A stretch of DNA of 64,000 bases, taken from the NCBI RefSeq assembly GCF_009720145.1, contig NZ_CP046254.1:62001-126000 (forward strand), in the 5' to 3' direction. The notes beneath the pieces are model-generated. The model was not told where the DNA came from. It did not search any database and saw nothing but the letters and a program-made list of their open reading frames with translations. The translations under genes were made by a program, and so were the position numbers. This document shows, piece after piece, positions 1-8,537 of the stretch (position 1 is the first letter of the stretch; every line of letters begins with the position of its first letter). The DNA is from Sphingobium sp. CAP-1 (GTDB lineage Bacteria; Pseudomonadota; Alphaproteobacteria; Sphingomonadales; Sphingomonadaceae).

Positions 1-619
1 AGCTTTGCCGCAAAAGATCGAGCGCGTTGGGCGCCCTGCCCTCGCCGCTCTCTGGCGCTCCGGCAGCGTTGTCGGGCGCTTCGCCGGCAGCTCCTGCAGA
101 TGTGGGCGCGCCAGCCTCGCCGCCAAGATCGCGACCCCCATATGCAATCAGTGTGGACCGCCGCGCCTGCTCGGCAAGCGTTGGCCGAGCGGTACTGGTT
201 CCGTTCGTCGCCGCGCCCGGCTGCATGGCGGGAACAATCTGGCCGTCAGGGCCGGGAACGCCAGCGGCAGGATTGAGCACCGGCGCGTTGGGGTCCGCCA
301 CGGCAGCCTCGAGCGGCCGGGGTTGGGGTGCGACCGCGGCATAATCGACGGTTTCCCGGGCGACGATATCGGGTCGTTCCCGGGCTGCGCCTGCCGGCGC
401 GGTGAGGTCACGAGACGAGGATTGCTGGCCCGTGCCGGAATTCACCCAGAGAATACCCAAGACCATTGCCGTGCCGGCGAAGATCAGCGCGGTGTTGCGC
501 CGCGCGGGCGTCGTGCCGCCGATCGGCTCGATTCCACGCTCGTGAAGAATTTCGTGCCTTTCGGGCGTTGGATCGGCACCGGGCAGCGGGCGCACGACAG
601 GGGACGGTTCATCGGCCAT
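1..619 (-). CDS. virB10: VirB10-like T4SS core protein, N-terminal part (runs off window)
   Basis: This is the N-terminal part of the T4SS protein that spans from inner to outer membrane and joins the core complex to the outer-membrane pore. It starts at ATG 619, three bases past the virB9 stop, and no stop is met before the window edge. About 206 residues are visible: a short cytoplasmic head, one membrane segment near residues 48-65 (NTALIFAGTAMVLGILWV), then a long Pro/Ala-rich periplasmic linker. The conserved beta-barrel C-terminal domain lies outside the window, so the call rests on topology and gene order directly after virB9. Confidence 0.85.
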   Translation of the reverse strand, partial: MADEPSPVVRPLPGADPTPERHEILHERGIEPIGGTTPARRNTALIFAGTAMVLGILWVNSGTGQQSSSRDLTAPAGAARERPDIVARETVDYAAVAPQPRPLEAAVADPNAPVLNPAAGVPGPDGQIVPAMQPGAATNGTSTARPTLAEQARRSTLIAYGGRDLGGEAGAPTSAGAAGEAPDNAAGAPESGEGRAPNALDLLRQS

Positions 620-622
620 GGT

Positions 623-1480
623 TCATTCCTGCGGATGGGTGATGGTGCGCTCGACGTGAGGCGATCCGGTATTCGTTCCATGATCGACGCCATAAGGTTC
701 GGGCGCCTGGTTATAGATGCACAGCACCTCGCCGCCCCGGCGCAGGCGCAGTTGGCGCGACACCAGATGAACGACGACGAATTCGTCGCGAACGTCGAAC
801 GGAACCAGCGTTTCGGACCCGTCTGGCCTCACCAGATAAATGGCAGGAACTTCCCGGTTCGCCGGAAACCTCAGCACGGTGAATTGGCCATTGTCGGAGA
901 CCTCCGACGGCTGCAGCTCGCTCGAGCCCTGGACCTTGTAATTCATGTTGCGCGGACCCTCGATCACCGCATGGTCGAGGGCACCGCGAACAGCCTGGGC
1001 CTCCAGTGCCGCCGCTTGCATCGCGATCTGTGCCGCTCTCAGGCGTTCGGCCCGCGCCGCCTCGTCCCGCGGATAGCGGAAGCGCACCTGGAAATAGGCT
1101 TGGCTAGTGCGACCGGTGATCGGACCACTGCGAGCCGTGAGTTCAAAGGCATAGCTTCTTAACGTTCCGCCGCGAGACGTGGTGACGATAAGGTTGGTCG
1201 GTCCAGCGCGTTCGCGCGGCTTGAGGAACAGGATGTGGCCGGCCACCGCCACCTCCCAGGAGACGGTGTCGCCCAGCGCTACATGCCGAATCGTCTCGTC
1301 CTCGCTGAGGACAATCTGGGTCGCTGTCCGGAAGGTCCCGACGATGCGATAGACCTGCGCTTCCTCATAATCGACGAACTTGACGCGTGGGTCAGACGCA
1401 GCGCCACGCGGGACCTCGACCGCATGGGCAGCAGAAAGGGATGCAAACGCGATGAAAACCGCAGCGACCAATGTGTTCAT
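623..1480 (-). CDS. virB9: VirB9/TrbG family T4SS outer-membrane core protein
   Basis: This periplasmic and outer-membrane component of the conjugation core complex is partner to VirB7 and VirB10. It has 285 residues, typical for the family, with a cleavable signal peptide (MNTLVAAVFIAFASLSAAHA). The N-terminal domain has the VirB9 features (DPRVKFVDYEEAQVYRI, then a region with FLKPRE). The C-terminal half shows the family pattern MNYKVQG, with FPANREVPAIYLVRPDG and a closing VHLVSRQLRLRRG. Its ATG overlaps the virB8 stop by 4 bp (ATGA), which suggests translational coupling. Ordinary family member. Confidence 0.95.
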   Translation of the reverse strand: MNTLVAAVFIAFASLSAAHAVEVPRGAASDPRVKFVDYEEAQVYRIVGTFRTATQIVLSEDETIRHVALGDTVSWEVAVAGHILFLKPRERAGPTNLIVTTSRGGTLRSYAFELTARSGPITGRTSQAYFQVRFRYPRDEAARAERLRAAQIAMQAAALEAQAVRGALDHAVIEGPRNMNYKVQGSSELQPSEVSDNGQFTVLRFPANREVPAIYLVRPDGSETLVPFDVRDEFVVVHLVSRQLRLRRGGEVLCIYNQAPEPYGVDHGTNTGSPHVERTITHPQE

Positions 1481-2175
1481 CGGACCACCTCCGGGTCGGA
1501 GCGGTAATTCTCGACCTGGAAGCCGAGCGGGTTCCGATAGCGATCACCTTCGGCCATCGGCGCGTTGGCATAGGCGAAAGTGACCGTGGCGATCCAATCG
1601 CTGCTCTGCGTATCCGTCTCGGTCTGGATCTCCCGCGTAAAGCGCACGTTAGCGACGCGATCATTGATAAAGGCGATGTTGCGCACTCGTGCTTGCACAA
1701 CGACGTTCTTCCCCCAGGCGTTCTGCGGACTGGCGGCATTGTTGTTGCTGAAGAAGCGCGCCCAGCGCTGCTGCTCCGCAGGCTGCGACAGGATCGTCAC
1801 GAAGCGGAAATTCTCCTCCGCAGCCGCCGGTATCCAGCTTTCACGCGTCCGGACATATTGCGCGAGAAAGTATTTTGTGACCGCTTCATCGTAGCGCATC
1901 GGCCGCTGGGTCAGCGCCGTCTGGACATCCACCGCGCCCGTCGTCTGATTGACCCGAATGACATAGGGCACGACGGTCTTGAGCGGGGCCAGCGCGGCGA
2001 CAGCAAAAATGGATGCGGCCGCAAGGACTGAGGTTACCGCCGCAACGGTCCAAGCAATACGCGTCGATCGCAATGCCGATCGAACCCTGTCCTGGTCCCA
2101 GCTTCGCGCTTCCTGGAAATAGCGTTTGAGCCCGGAAGTAGGCACCGCCTCCGCGCCATTGTCAGCAACTCGCAT
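1477..2175 (-). CDS. virB8: VirB8 family inner-membrane T4SS protein
   Basis: VirB8 is the bitopic assembly factor that nucleates the T4SS at the inner membrane. It has 232 residues from ATG 2175: a short cytoplasmic tail with the YFQEARSWDQDR motif usual in VirB8, one membrane segment around residues 42-65, then a periplasmic NTF2-like domain (VPYVIRVNQTTGAVDV to the FQVENYRSDPE end). A longer reading frame exists upstream, but it would run through the lipoprotein gene. The start at 2175 leaves a 14-bp overlap with the preceding gene, consistent with the rest of the operon. Confidence 0.93.
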   Translation of the reverse strand: MRVADNGAEAVPTSGLKRYFQEARSWDQDRVRSALRSTRIAWTVAAVTSVLAAASIFAVAALAPLKTVVPYVIRVNQTTGAVDVQTALTQRPMRYDEAVTKYFLAQYVRTRESWIPAAAEENFRFVTILSQPAEQQRWARFFSNNNAASPQNAWGKNVVVQARVRNIAFINDRVANVRFTREIQTETDTQSSDWIATVTFAYANAPMAEGDRYRNPLGFQVENYRSDPEVVR

Positions 2176-2497
2176 AACGAATGTCCCTTGGCGCAAAGGA
2201 AACTTTGTCGTCCGGAGGCGCTGGCACTGCGGGCGGAGGCGGTGGATCGCCCACCTGCGGATGAGACAAGGGAGGAATGGGCGGCGCAGGGCGCGGCATT
2301 GTAGTCGCCGGCACCGGCGATCCGGGCAGAACGCTCCCATAGATATTCACGTCCCGCAGATGGTGCCCGTTGCAAACGGCCAGCTTCTTGGGTCCGGATG
2401 CGCATGCCGCGAGGCCCAGCAATGGGAGGGCACCCATCAGACAGAACGTAACCGGACGGATGGTGAACGTCGATTTTTGAGGACAGGGCAAGGTCAT
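2162..2497 (-). CDS. VirB7-like T4SS lipoprotein
   Basis: A 111-residue predicted lipoprotein. The signal peptide ends in a lipobox (GLAAC, Cys at about residue 32), and the mature part is short and Pro-rich with PPPPP runs. Its position between virB6 and virB8 is where virB7 or trbH-type lipoproteins sit. VirB7 lipoproteins pair with VirB9 in the outer membrane, and the second Cys (AVCNGHH) could serve a disulfide as in Agrobacterium VirB7, but this is inferred. VirB7 proteins are usually shorter and poorly conserved, so the assignment rests on lipobox and position. The gene overlaps virB8 by 14 bp. Confidence 0.7.
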   Translation of the reverse strand: MTLPCPQKSTFTIRPVTFCLMGALPLLGLAACASGPKKLAVCNGHHLRDVNIYGSVLPGSPVPATTMPRPAPPIPPLSHPQVGDPPPPPAVPAPPDDKVSFAPRDIRYASC

Positions 2498-2509
2498 GGT
2501 GATGTCTCA

Positions 2510-3454
2510 CTATGCCGCTTCGATGGAGCCGCCCCGACGAGCGGCGCGCTCCAGATTGCGGCTGTTGCGCGCAATGCGGCGTTGTCGGAAGGGAGATGCC
2601 ATCGTCCCCCAGGCGGTCCCGGCGAAGGCACCAACCCCGGCGGCGGCCCCGCCCGCAATGCCGGTGGCGATGGCCGGAGCCTGGAAGAAGAATATGGTCC
2701 CGAGAAAGAGATAGACCGCGAAAAGAACCGCACCGATTGTCACATCAGCTTTTGATTCGGCAGCTGCGATTGCGATGCTGCCCAAATCAGAAATGAGCGT
2801 CGTAATCGCGATGATCACTCCCATGAGAACTATGTAGTTGAAGACCTGCCCGAGCCATCCATGAAAGAAGCGGCGCGTAGGTTCGAACAATGCAAGTGCA
2901 ATGAAAATTGGCCCGAGGGCTATAATGATGGCCAGCGCTATTTTGGCAAAAATAGTAATTGAAAAACCGATCGCGGCAGACAACCCTGCCAGCGCGTAGA
3001 GGCAAACGGCTAGCGCGATCAGCACCAAGCGCATCGGATTAATTTCAATATACGTCGCAGCTTTGGCGCGAATTATGAGAACTATGCTGTCGGCTTGATT
3101 GAAGTAGTCATCAAATGCAGCGCCCACGCTGGTGATGGTCCGCCCGGAGAGTGCCTGCGAGAGTGCGTCCGGCATCCCATGAAAAAGAGGCGTGGTGATC
3201 CACTCGGAATAGGCGACCGTCGTTGCGGCAATATACAGCAGGCAGAGCTTGACCATTCGGTAGAATAGTTCGCCCCAGGGTTCGCTAATAATGCCGCGCA
3301 TCACCATGTAGCCGAACAAAGCGATATAAATAACAAGCCCAACGGCGAGCGGCCCGCGAACAACCTCAACGACGTTTTGAAGACGCTCGTTGAGGAACAG
3401 GTCTAGCTGATTGTCGACCTGCATATAGAAATCGTTGAACAGTGTAGAGGCCAT
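2510..3454 (-). CDS. virB6: VirB6/TrbL family polytopic T4SS membrane protein
   Basis: This inner-membrane channel component contacts the substrate during conjugative transfer. It has 314 residues, near the family norm of about 300. At least five hydrophobic segments are visible (for example VVRGPLAVGLVIYIALFGYMV, LVLIALAVCLYALAGLSAAIG and AIIIALGPIFIALALF), and the VirB6 signature LGPIFIALALFEPTRRFFHGW is followed by a conserved Trp. The C-terminus is basic (RQRRIARNSRNLERAARRG). The gene appears less GC-rich than its neighbours, which may reflect membrane codon use. It lies 12 bp from the VirB7-like gene and 17 bp from the EexN-like gene. Confidence 0.92.
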   Translation of the reverse strand: MASTLFNDFYMQVDNQLDLFLNERLQNVVEVVRGPLAVGLVIYIALFGYMVMRGIISEPWGELFYRMVKLCLLYIAATTVAYSEWITTPLFHGMPDALSQALSGRTITSVGAAFDDYFNQADSIVLIIRAKAATYIEINPMRLVLIALAVCLYALAGLSAAIGFSITIFAKIALAIIIALGPIFIALALFEPTRRFFHGWLGQVFNYIVLMGVIIAITTLISDLGSIAIAAAESKADVTIGAVLFAVYLFLGTIFFFQAPAIATGIAGGAAAGVGAFAGTAWGTMASPFRQRRIARNSRNLERAARRGGSIEAA

Positions 3455-3471
3455 TGCGGGTCAGCTCGCCG

Positions 3472-3675
3472 TCAAAGTGACCGCTTCAGGTCATCGAGAT
3501 CTTTAACGTCCTGAGCATTGACGCACTCGCGGGAACTTGGATGGGTTCCGTTCGCGCAATCCCTGAGCGTTTGATTCCGCAGATCGGAGTTACTGCGATA
3601 CTCATCTTTTCCGGTCGGCGGTTTGCACCCGAGCAAGCCAACCAAAGTAACGCTTACGACAATGGCCCGGAGCAT
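3472..3675 (-). CDS. EexN-like entry-exclusion lipoprotein
   Basis: A 67-residue lipoprotein. It has a short signal with a lipobox (LVGLLGC, Cys at residue 17), then a small domain in which two Cys flank a hydrophilic stretch (LRDCANGTHPSSRECVNAQ). This matches the EexN pattern known from conjugative plasmids of the IncN/T4SS type (an 'L..C..NP......CINA' arrangement). EexN proteins sit in the recipient envelope and block redundant entry of the same plasmid. The start overlaps the virB5 stop by one base (TAATG). The location between virB5 and virB6 is the usual place for eexN. Confidence 0.7.
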   Translation of the reverse strand: MLRAIVVSVTLVGLLGCKPPTGKDEYRSNSDLRNQTLRDCANGTHPSSRECVNAQDVKDLDDLKRSL

Positions 3676-4391
3676 TACGAGCCTCCCAAACTTGCCGATA
3701 GGTCGGCTAAATCCTGCTCATCGTCGCGCTGCATCTGAAGACGACGTTCTGACTCCTGCCGCATCCGCAGCGCCTGCAACTGCAGGGCATCATTTTGGAT
3801 GTGGGCGTTTTCGACCCCTACCCTTGCCTGGATGTCCATGACCTGTTTGGCGTCCGAAGCCGTATCGAGCGAGGTGCGCAGTTCTTCCAGGCCTGCGGTG
3901 CGCTGGGCCGAGACGCCGTAGGCCGACTCCGCTATCGCAGCATCGCGGGCGGCCAGATCGCCGTTTCGCAACAGGTTGTCGCGCGACGCCCGTTCATAAG
4001 CGGATGCGCCAGGCCGCAGCTCCGGCAGTGCAATGCGGTTGGCATCGCGAATGCGGGTCGCGGCACTGCCAAGCGATCCCAGGCTGGCATTGTCCGACGA
4101 CATCAACCTGCCGAGGTCGCGGGCCTCGCGCGGCAGAAGATGGCGCATCGCGTCGGTGGAAAGCGACGGGGCAATGCCGTTGACGTCGGTGACCTGATTG
4201 AAGCTACCGTAGAGCTGCTTGGCCTCGGCGATCTGCTCCTTGCCCTGCTCGATCATCGACAGGGTGTTCTTGACCGTGGCGAGCGCCTGCAAATAGCCAG
4301 AGCTGTCATAGACCGGTATGCCTTGGGCGGCGGCCGGACCTGCTGTTCCCAGGATAATCGCACCGATCGCTGCGATTTTGCCTTTACGCAT
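3675..4391 (-). CDS. virB5: VirB5/TrbJ-like minor pilus protein
   Basis: VirB5 is the minor pilus component at the tip of the conjugative pilus. It has 238 residues with a signal peptide (MRKGKIAAIGAIILGTAGPAAAQG) and a mature part that is almost all alpha-helical: KNTLSMIEQGKEQIAEAKQL near the N-terminus, and a long C-terminal helix rich in Gln, Arg and Glu (QLQALRMRQESERRLQMQRD). This helical hairpin is the VirB5/TrbJ fold. It is placed immediately after virB4 (3 bp) and before the eexN-like gene. Confidence 0.88.
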   Translation of the reverse strand: MRKGKIAAIGAIILGTAGPAAAQGIPVYDSSGYLQALATVKNTLSMIEQGKEQIAEAKQLYGSFNQVTDVNGIAPSLSTDAMRHLLPREARDLGRLMSSDNASLGSLGSAATRIRDANRIALPELRPGASAYERASRDNLLRNGDLAARDAAIAESAYGVSAQRTAGLEELRTSLDTASDAKQVMDIQARVGVENAHIQNDALQLQALRMRQESERRLQMQRDDEQDLADLSASLGGS

Positions 4392-4394
4392 AGC

Positions 4395-6806
4395 TCATCC
4401 TTTCCTGCTCGATGGAGACCGACGCTGCTGGTGAAAGACAGGCAGCCAGTTTTCGGGATCGTCGCCGACCTCGACGCGGATGGCATCGAGCAGCGTCACC
4501 GTTTCCGTGGTGCCCGAGAGAACTGCCAGCTCGTCGGAGAGACCGCCAAGATCGAGCTCGACGACAATTGAGTCATGCCCTTGCTTGACCAGGAACCGGC
4601 GGGATTCCGGATTCAGATCATGGCGGATGAGCTTGAATTCCGCCTGGGTCAGACCCAGTCCATCGACATAGTCCGTTTCGCGGCCGTAGGGGTTGGGAAG
4701 CAGTATCTTGGTCGCAACCTGCTCCATGATGCTGTGCGAAATGTCCGAACGCAGCGCATCCGCAGGGCTTTGCGTGCCGAAGACAAGAAAGGCATTCTGC
4801 TTGCGGTAGGTCTTGAGGCCGTCCTGCGCAAAGGCGCGGAACGCATCGTCCCCCAAGGCTTTCCAGAATTCGTCGATGTCGATCACAAGCCGCCGGCCGT
4901 CGAGGAGACCGTCGATCCGGTGGAACATGTACATCATGAGCGGCGTGCGAACTTCGGGGTTGTCGAGAAAATCGGTCATGTCGAAACCGACGAACGGCGC
5001 CTCCAGCGACAAAGCGTCGATTTCATTGTCGAACACCCAGCCGAGCGATCCGCCCCGCGCCCATTTCTCCAACCGGGCACCGATGCCTTCCGGGTCGCGC
5101 TGACCGAGCAGCTGGCGAAGCGCGAGAATGGAACGGTCCTCCGGCGCGAGGCGTCCGAGCGAGGTCAGCCCCTCATCGATCATGCGCTCCTGCGTGACGC
5201 CGAGCTGGCCTCCGACCGGCGTCACCAGCTGCCGGATCAAGCGCCCCAGGAAGACAAGATTGCGCGGACCATAGTCGAGTGCCCGCAGGGGCGCGAAACC
5301 TGTAGGCTCCCCATTCTTCAGCGTCAGATAGATCCCGCCCGCGGACCGGACATAAATCTCCGCGCCGCGGTCCTTGTCGATGAAGATCTGCTGCGCGCCC
5401 GTTTTCTCGAGCTGCGCCATCAGAAAATTCTGGACGACGGTCTTGCCCGCGCCGGAAGGACCGATGATCAGTGTGTGACCCAAGTCGCCAACATGGAAGT
5501 TGAAATAATAGGGCGATTGCGCGGCCGTCTTCATCATGGCGATCGCAGGCCCCCAATGGTTCCCCTTGGGCCGGCCTGCGGGATAGGTATGGAACGGCGC
5601 CAAGGCAGCAAAATTGCGCGAGGTGATCGCCGCCGGCCGCGCCCGCCATGCGAAATTTCCGGGCAGCTGCGCCCAGAACGCTGCTTCGAGCGCTGGTCCT
5701 TCGCGCGCCGCCACCAAACCAGCATCGGCCAGCGCCGCACGCGCGGCCGAGAGATTGTCGGCAAGTCGCCTTTGGCTGTCGGCGAAGACCGCCAACGAGA
5801 AATGATGCTCCCCGAGCACGAACCGGTTGCTTTGCAGATCGTCGGCGGCATCGGCGAGATCGAGCGCCTGGCTCGCTGCGGCATCCTCGGTCGAGGCCAT
5901 CTGGTTTTGCCGGCGGCGCAGCCGTTCGGCTGCCCGCGCCTTACCCATGAAGGTGAAGGATTGCGAGACGACAAAGGCGAAATCCTGGCCGAGCAAGGCA
6001 TTCATCTGTCCCGGGCGCGTCAGCGCGGGATATTCCCTGATGCCGAAGATCCCCTGCCAGCGGCTCGCGTCATGGGCACGGATCTCGACCGTCTCGCGTC
6101 CGAAAATCACACGCTCACCGTAAAGCGCCGATCCCAGATGACCGCGGACGAGCGGAACCCTGGATCGCGCCCCCATCATCACTTGCTCGAGCACCTCAAG
6201 CGGGGCGGAGAAGATCAGGCCATTATGCTCGTAGAGGGCGAGGCGCGCCGGGCTGCAGCGGCGGAGCAGCTTCTCGATGTCACGCGCCTTCTCCTCGAAG
6301 CGCGCCAGTTCGTCGGGATCGACTTCCTCCTCCGCGGCCTTGGCTTTCGCGATCCGCTTGAGCAGCAGCCCGGTCCGGTCGGCCGATCCGACGGCCGGAC
6401 GCATGAGCAAGGTCAGATAATGCTCATTGACGAACATCCGCTTGGCGGTGACGCGCGCCCGATATTTGCCGTCGAGCTCGGCGGCGAACTTTGAGCGGAA
6501 CTGTCCTTCGGGATAGTCCCCTACGGCTGAGCGGACGATGTGGGTCCAGATCGCAAGCCGATCGTCGGCGATGTTGCGCCAGGTGCCGTTGAGCTTCTCG
6601 TGCCAATCGTTGAGGTGGATCGGATCAGCCGTCTCGAAAGCCAGGCCTTCAAGGCGGAACATCATCATGAGATCGCCGCTATCGAGCGCAATCACATCGG
6701 GCGTCACATGGCGGGCATAGGGAAGATAGCGCCCGGGCTCCGCTTCTCGGGCCAGAACCCGCCAGGGCGTCTTGCGCTGCGGCAGCTGGACGGCGGCGCT
6801 AGCCAC
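4395..6806 (-). CDS. virB4: VirB4/TrbE family T4SS ATPase
   Basis: This cytoplasmic/inner-membrane ATPase energises pilus biogenesis and substrate transfer. It has 803 residues, a normal VirB4 length, with the CagE/TrbE/VirB N-terminal domain followed by the RecA-like ATPase domain. The Walker A motif (IIGPSGAGKT) lies at about residues 447-456 and the Walker B motif (RLVIDIDEFW) at about 640. The later segment FLVFGTQSPADAL is the typical VirB4 'TQSP' sensor region. The start is GTG 6806, overlapping virB3 by 8 bp. Confidence 0.96.
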   Translation of the reverse strand: MASAAVQLPQRKTPWRVLAREAEPGRYLPYARHVTPDVIALDSGDLMMMFRLEGLAFETADPIHLNDWHEKLNGTWRNIADDRLAIWTHIVRSAVGDYPEGQFRSKFAAELDGKYRARVTAKRMFVNEHYLTLLMRPAVGSADRTGLLLKRIAKAKAAEEEVDPDELARFEEKARDIEKLLRRCSPARLALYEHNGLIFSAPLEVLEQVMMGARSRVPLVRGHLGSALYGERVIFGRETVEIRAHDASRWQGIFGIREYPALTRPGQMNALLGQDFAFVVSQSFTFMGKARAAERLRRRQNQMASTEDAAASQALDLADAADDLQSNRFVLGEHHFSLAVFADSQRRLADNLSAARAALADAGLVAAREGPALEAAFWAQLPGNFAWRARPAAITSRNFAALAPFHTYPAGRPKGNHWGPAIAMMKTAAQSPYYFNFHVGDLGHTLIIGPSGAGKTVVQNFLMAQLEKTGAQQIFIDKDRGAEIYVRSAGGIYLTLKNGEPTGFAPLRALDYGPRNLVFLGRLIRQLVTPVGGQLGVTQERMIDEGLTSLGRLAPEDRSILALRQLLGQRDPEGIGARLEKWARGGSLGWVFDNEIDALSLEAPFVGFDMTDFLDNPEVRTPLMMYMFHRIDGLLDGRRLVIDIDEFWKALGDDAFRAFAQDGLKTYRKQNAFLVFGTQSPADALRSDISHSIMEQVATKILLPNPYGRETDYVDGLGLTQAEFKLIRHDLNPESRRFLVKQGHDSIVVELDLGGLSDELAVLSGTTETVTLLDAIRVEVGDDPENWLPVFHQQRRSPSSRKG

Positions 6807-7149
6807 GCGCGAAACCCTTGCGCTTCATCCCCGCGACCGGCAGCGGCGAATAGGAACTGCCGCCCCACCAGCCGCGGTTCCGGCAGCGCGCCTTGGTCAA
6901 AGTCCATAACCATAGCAGGCGAAAGGCATTGGCGTCGTGGCGCACGATGAGGCGCGCCACCGCGAGGCACGCGCCGCCGATCGCCACCGCGTAAAGCGGA
7001 TTTCCGCTAACAATCAGGGTGAGACAGGCAGCAAGCGCGATCGGCAAGGACGCTTCGAGCGGTACGCCCAGCCACATCGTCGGTCGGGTCACCGCAAGGA
7101 AAAGCGTTTCCTCGCGCAGCCGCTCGTTCGAGGGCGCTGCCTCCTTCAC
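6799..7149 (-). CDS. virB3: VirB3 family T4SS inner-membrane protein
   Basis: A 116-residue protein with two membrane segments (MWLGVPLEASLPIALAACL and LYAVAIGGACLAVARLIV), preceded by the VirB3 motif LFLAVTRPTMW. VirB3 helps assemble the inner-membrane platform with VirB4. The open frame extends further upstream, but the start is best placed at GTG 7149, which overlaps the virB2 stop (GTGA). Earlier starts would run through virB2. It overlaps virB4 by 8 bp. Confidence 0.9.
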   Translation of the reverse strand: MKEAAPSNERLREETLFLAVTRPTMWLGVPLEASLPIALAACLTLIVSGNPLYAVAIGGACLAVARLIVRHDANAFRLLWLWTLTKARCRNRGWWGGSSYSPLPVAGMKRKGFARG

Positions 7150-7484
7150 GCGCCACCTGTGATGGTATCGACGATCCACTGCGCGCTGAAGACGATGAAA
7201 ATGCCGACGATGACCGTCACCAAAAGGCCAAGGCTCGCCCGTCCGGTGAAGAACATGAAACCGACGATGACGACGGCGATGACCGCGATCGTCTTGGCAA
7301 AGGTTCCCGTCAGCCAGGTCTTGATGTTCTCGGCCATGGAGGTGATGCCGTCCGCGCCTTGCGCATGAGCAGGATCGCTCAGCAGCAAAGAGAGAAGCAT
7401 CGCCAGGCCGACGATGCCGGCGATGCGCAGCAGAAGACGCGCCCATTGGGGCTGGGAGCCCAGGCGGGCGGTGATCGCTGTCAT
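7146..7484 (-). CDS. virB2: VirB2 pilin precursor
   Basis: The major conjugative pilus subunit. It has 112 residues from ATG 7484, with a long signal-like N-terminus ending at HAQG (mature start near residue 43), then two hydrophobic helices (AKTIAVIAVVIVGFMFFTG and LGLLVTVIVGIFIVFSAQWIV) separated by a short polar loop, the standard VirB2 hairpin. The position between virB1 and virB3 confirms the call. It overlaps virB1 by 4 bp. Confidence 0.93.
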   Translation of the reverse strand: MTAITARLGSQPQWARLLLRIAGIVGLAMLLSLLLSDPAHAQGADGITSMAENIKTWLTGTFAKTIAVIAVVIVGFMFFTGRASLGLLVTVIVGIFIVFSAQWIVDTITGGA

Positions 7485-8149
7485 GGATGCTGTCCTTTCT
7501 GAGAAGTTGTCCCGTCCCCGAAGACCATGAGCGAGGCTTGCCGGGCATCGGCGGCGGTGTTCCAACCGGCCGCCTGCGTCGCCGCGAGCCCATAGGTTTG
7601 CGGTTTGGCGATCGCCGCGTCGGCAAGCTGGACGCGCGCCGGCAGGACCGGCGCTGTTGGCCTGCCGCGGATCAGGGGGACGATGGTCGACGCGCTGGCA
7701 TAGACCCGGGCGACATAACCATTGCGAAAGCCGCGCCGCCGATCGCCGGTATTGTAGAGCGAGAGCGCTGTTGCGATCGCATGGTCCGAACTCTGGGCCG
7801 AGTGCGCCACCGACTGATAGTTGGTCGTCAACACCCGCGCGGCGGCGGCAAGGTTGCGGCACGGCTCGAAGGCATCCTCCACCGACAGACCGAGCCATCC
7901 GAGGTTGGCGCTGTTGATCTGCCCCAAGCCCAAGTCGATGTTGTAGCCTTGGCGAATGAGGCGACGCGCGGCGGCAATCGCCTGTGCCCTCGTCGCCGGC
8001 ACCGGCTTGCGCGCACCCGGACTGTTGACCCCGATCGCCAGCGTGTTGAATCGGCTTTCCGTGTGAACGATCGAGATCAGCGTCTCAGGCGCCACGCTTG
8101 GCGCGCATGAGCCTGCAAGGGCGAGAAGACTAGCGACGTCGAGGATCAT
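7481..8149 (-). CDS. virB1: VirB1-like lytic transglycosylase
   Basis: This periplasmic murein-cleaving enzyme opens the peptidoglycan for T4SS assembly. It has 222 residues with an SLT (lysozyme-like) fold: the catalytic Glu in HTESRFN, the GLGQINSAN motif, and ALSLYNTG near the end of the domain. A hydrophobic N-terminus (MILDVASLLALAGSCAP) could act in export. The C-terminal 70 residues are low in conserved motifs, as in many VirB1 proteins. Start and stop overlap both neighbours by 4 bp. Confidence 0.93.
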   Translation of the reverse strand: MILDVASLLALAGSCAPSVAPETLISIVHTESRFNTLAIGVNSPGARKPVPATRAQAIAAARRLIRQGYNIDLGLGQINSANLGWLGLSVEDAFEPCRNLAAAARVLTTNYQSVAHSAQSSDHAIATALSLYNTGDRRRGFRNGYVARVYASASTIVPLIRGRPTAPVLPARVQLADAAIAKPQTYGLAATQAAGWNTAADARQASLMVFGDGTTSQKGQHP

Positions 8150-8487
8150 CGAGCGAGATCCTGCAGCCGCTCGATATGGGCCAGCGAGTAGGTCTCGCGG
8201 CGTCCATCGCTGAAGGTCATGACAACCCGGCGCCGCGTTGCGGAATCGCGATCGTAGACCTTGGTACGAGCAACACCGCCGCCGCTACAGGCGGGAAAAG
8301 AGCCGCCGGTGGCCAAGCGCTGCCACAGCTTGGTCATGGGCGCGACGCACTGGGCATATTGCGTCGCGCCACTAGGATTGGAAAGGCACAGTAGAACCTG
8401 GCAGCCCAAGTCATTCGCTCGCGCGGGAGCCGGTTGAAGGGCGGTGCCCATGGCGAGCACCGCCAGGCTGAGAGTCACGCGTTGCAT
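8146..8487 (-). CDS. Small exported protein at the head of the T4SS operon, function unknown
   Basis: A 113-residue protein from ATG 8487, with a purine-rich stretch (gggggaa) upstream. It has a cleavable signal peptide (MQRVTLSLAVLAMGTALQPAPARA). The mature part carries three Cys (CQVLLCLSNP, later CVAPM and FPACSGGG) and ends in a basic helix (IERLQDLAR). The LLCLSNP and CVAPM spacing resembles small Cys-rich exported proteins encoded in other T4SS loci, but I cannot name a family. It overlaps virB1 by 4 bp and starts 50 bp after the phyH stop, so it bridges the quorum-sensing and conjugation genes. Confidence 0.72.
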   Translation of the reverse strand: MQRVTLSLAVLAMGTALQPAPARANDLGCQVLLCLSNPSGATQYAQCVAPMTKLWQRLATGGSFPACSGGGVARTKVYDRDSATRRRVVMTFSDGRRETYSLAHIERLQDLAR

Positions 8488-8537
8488 CGGGTCATTCCCC
8501 CGCGAGAGACACCTCCCGCGTCGGGAATTGGCGTCAG

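Noticed and set aside
4575..6494. Long plus-strand reading frame opposite virB4
   Set aside because: It is a shadow of virB4 in high-GC DNA; its residues are Arg/Gly-rich without motifs and virB4 has full ATPase signatures.
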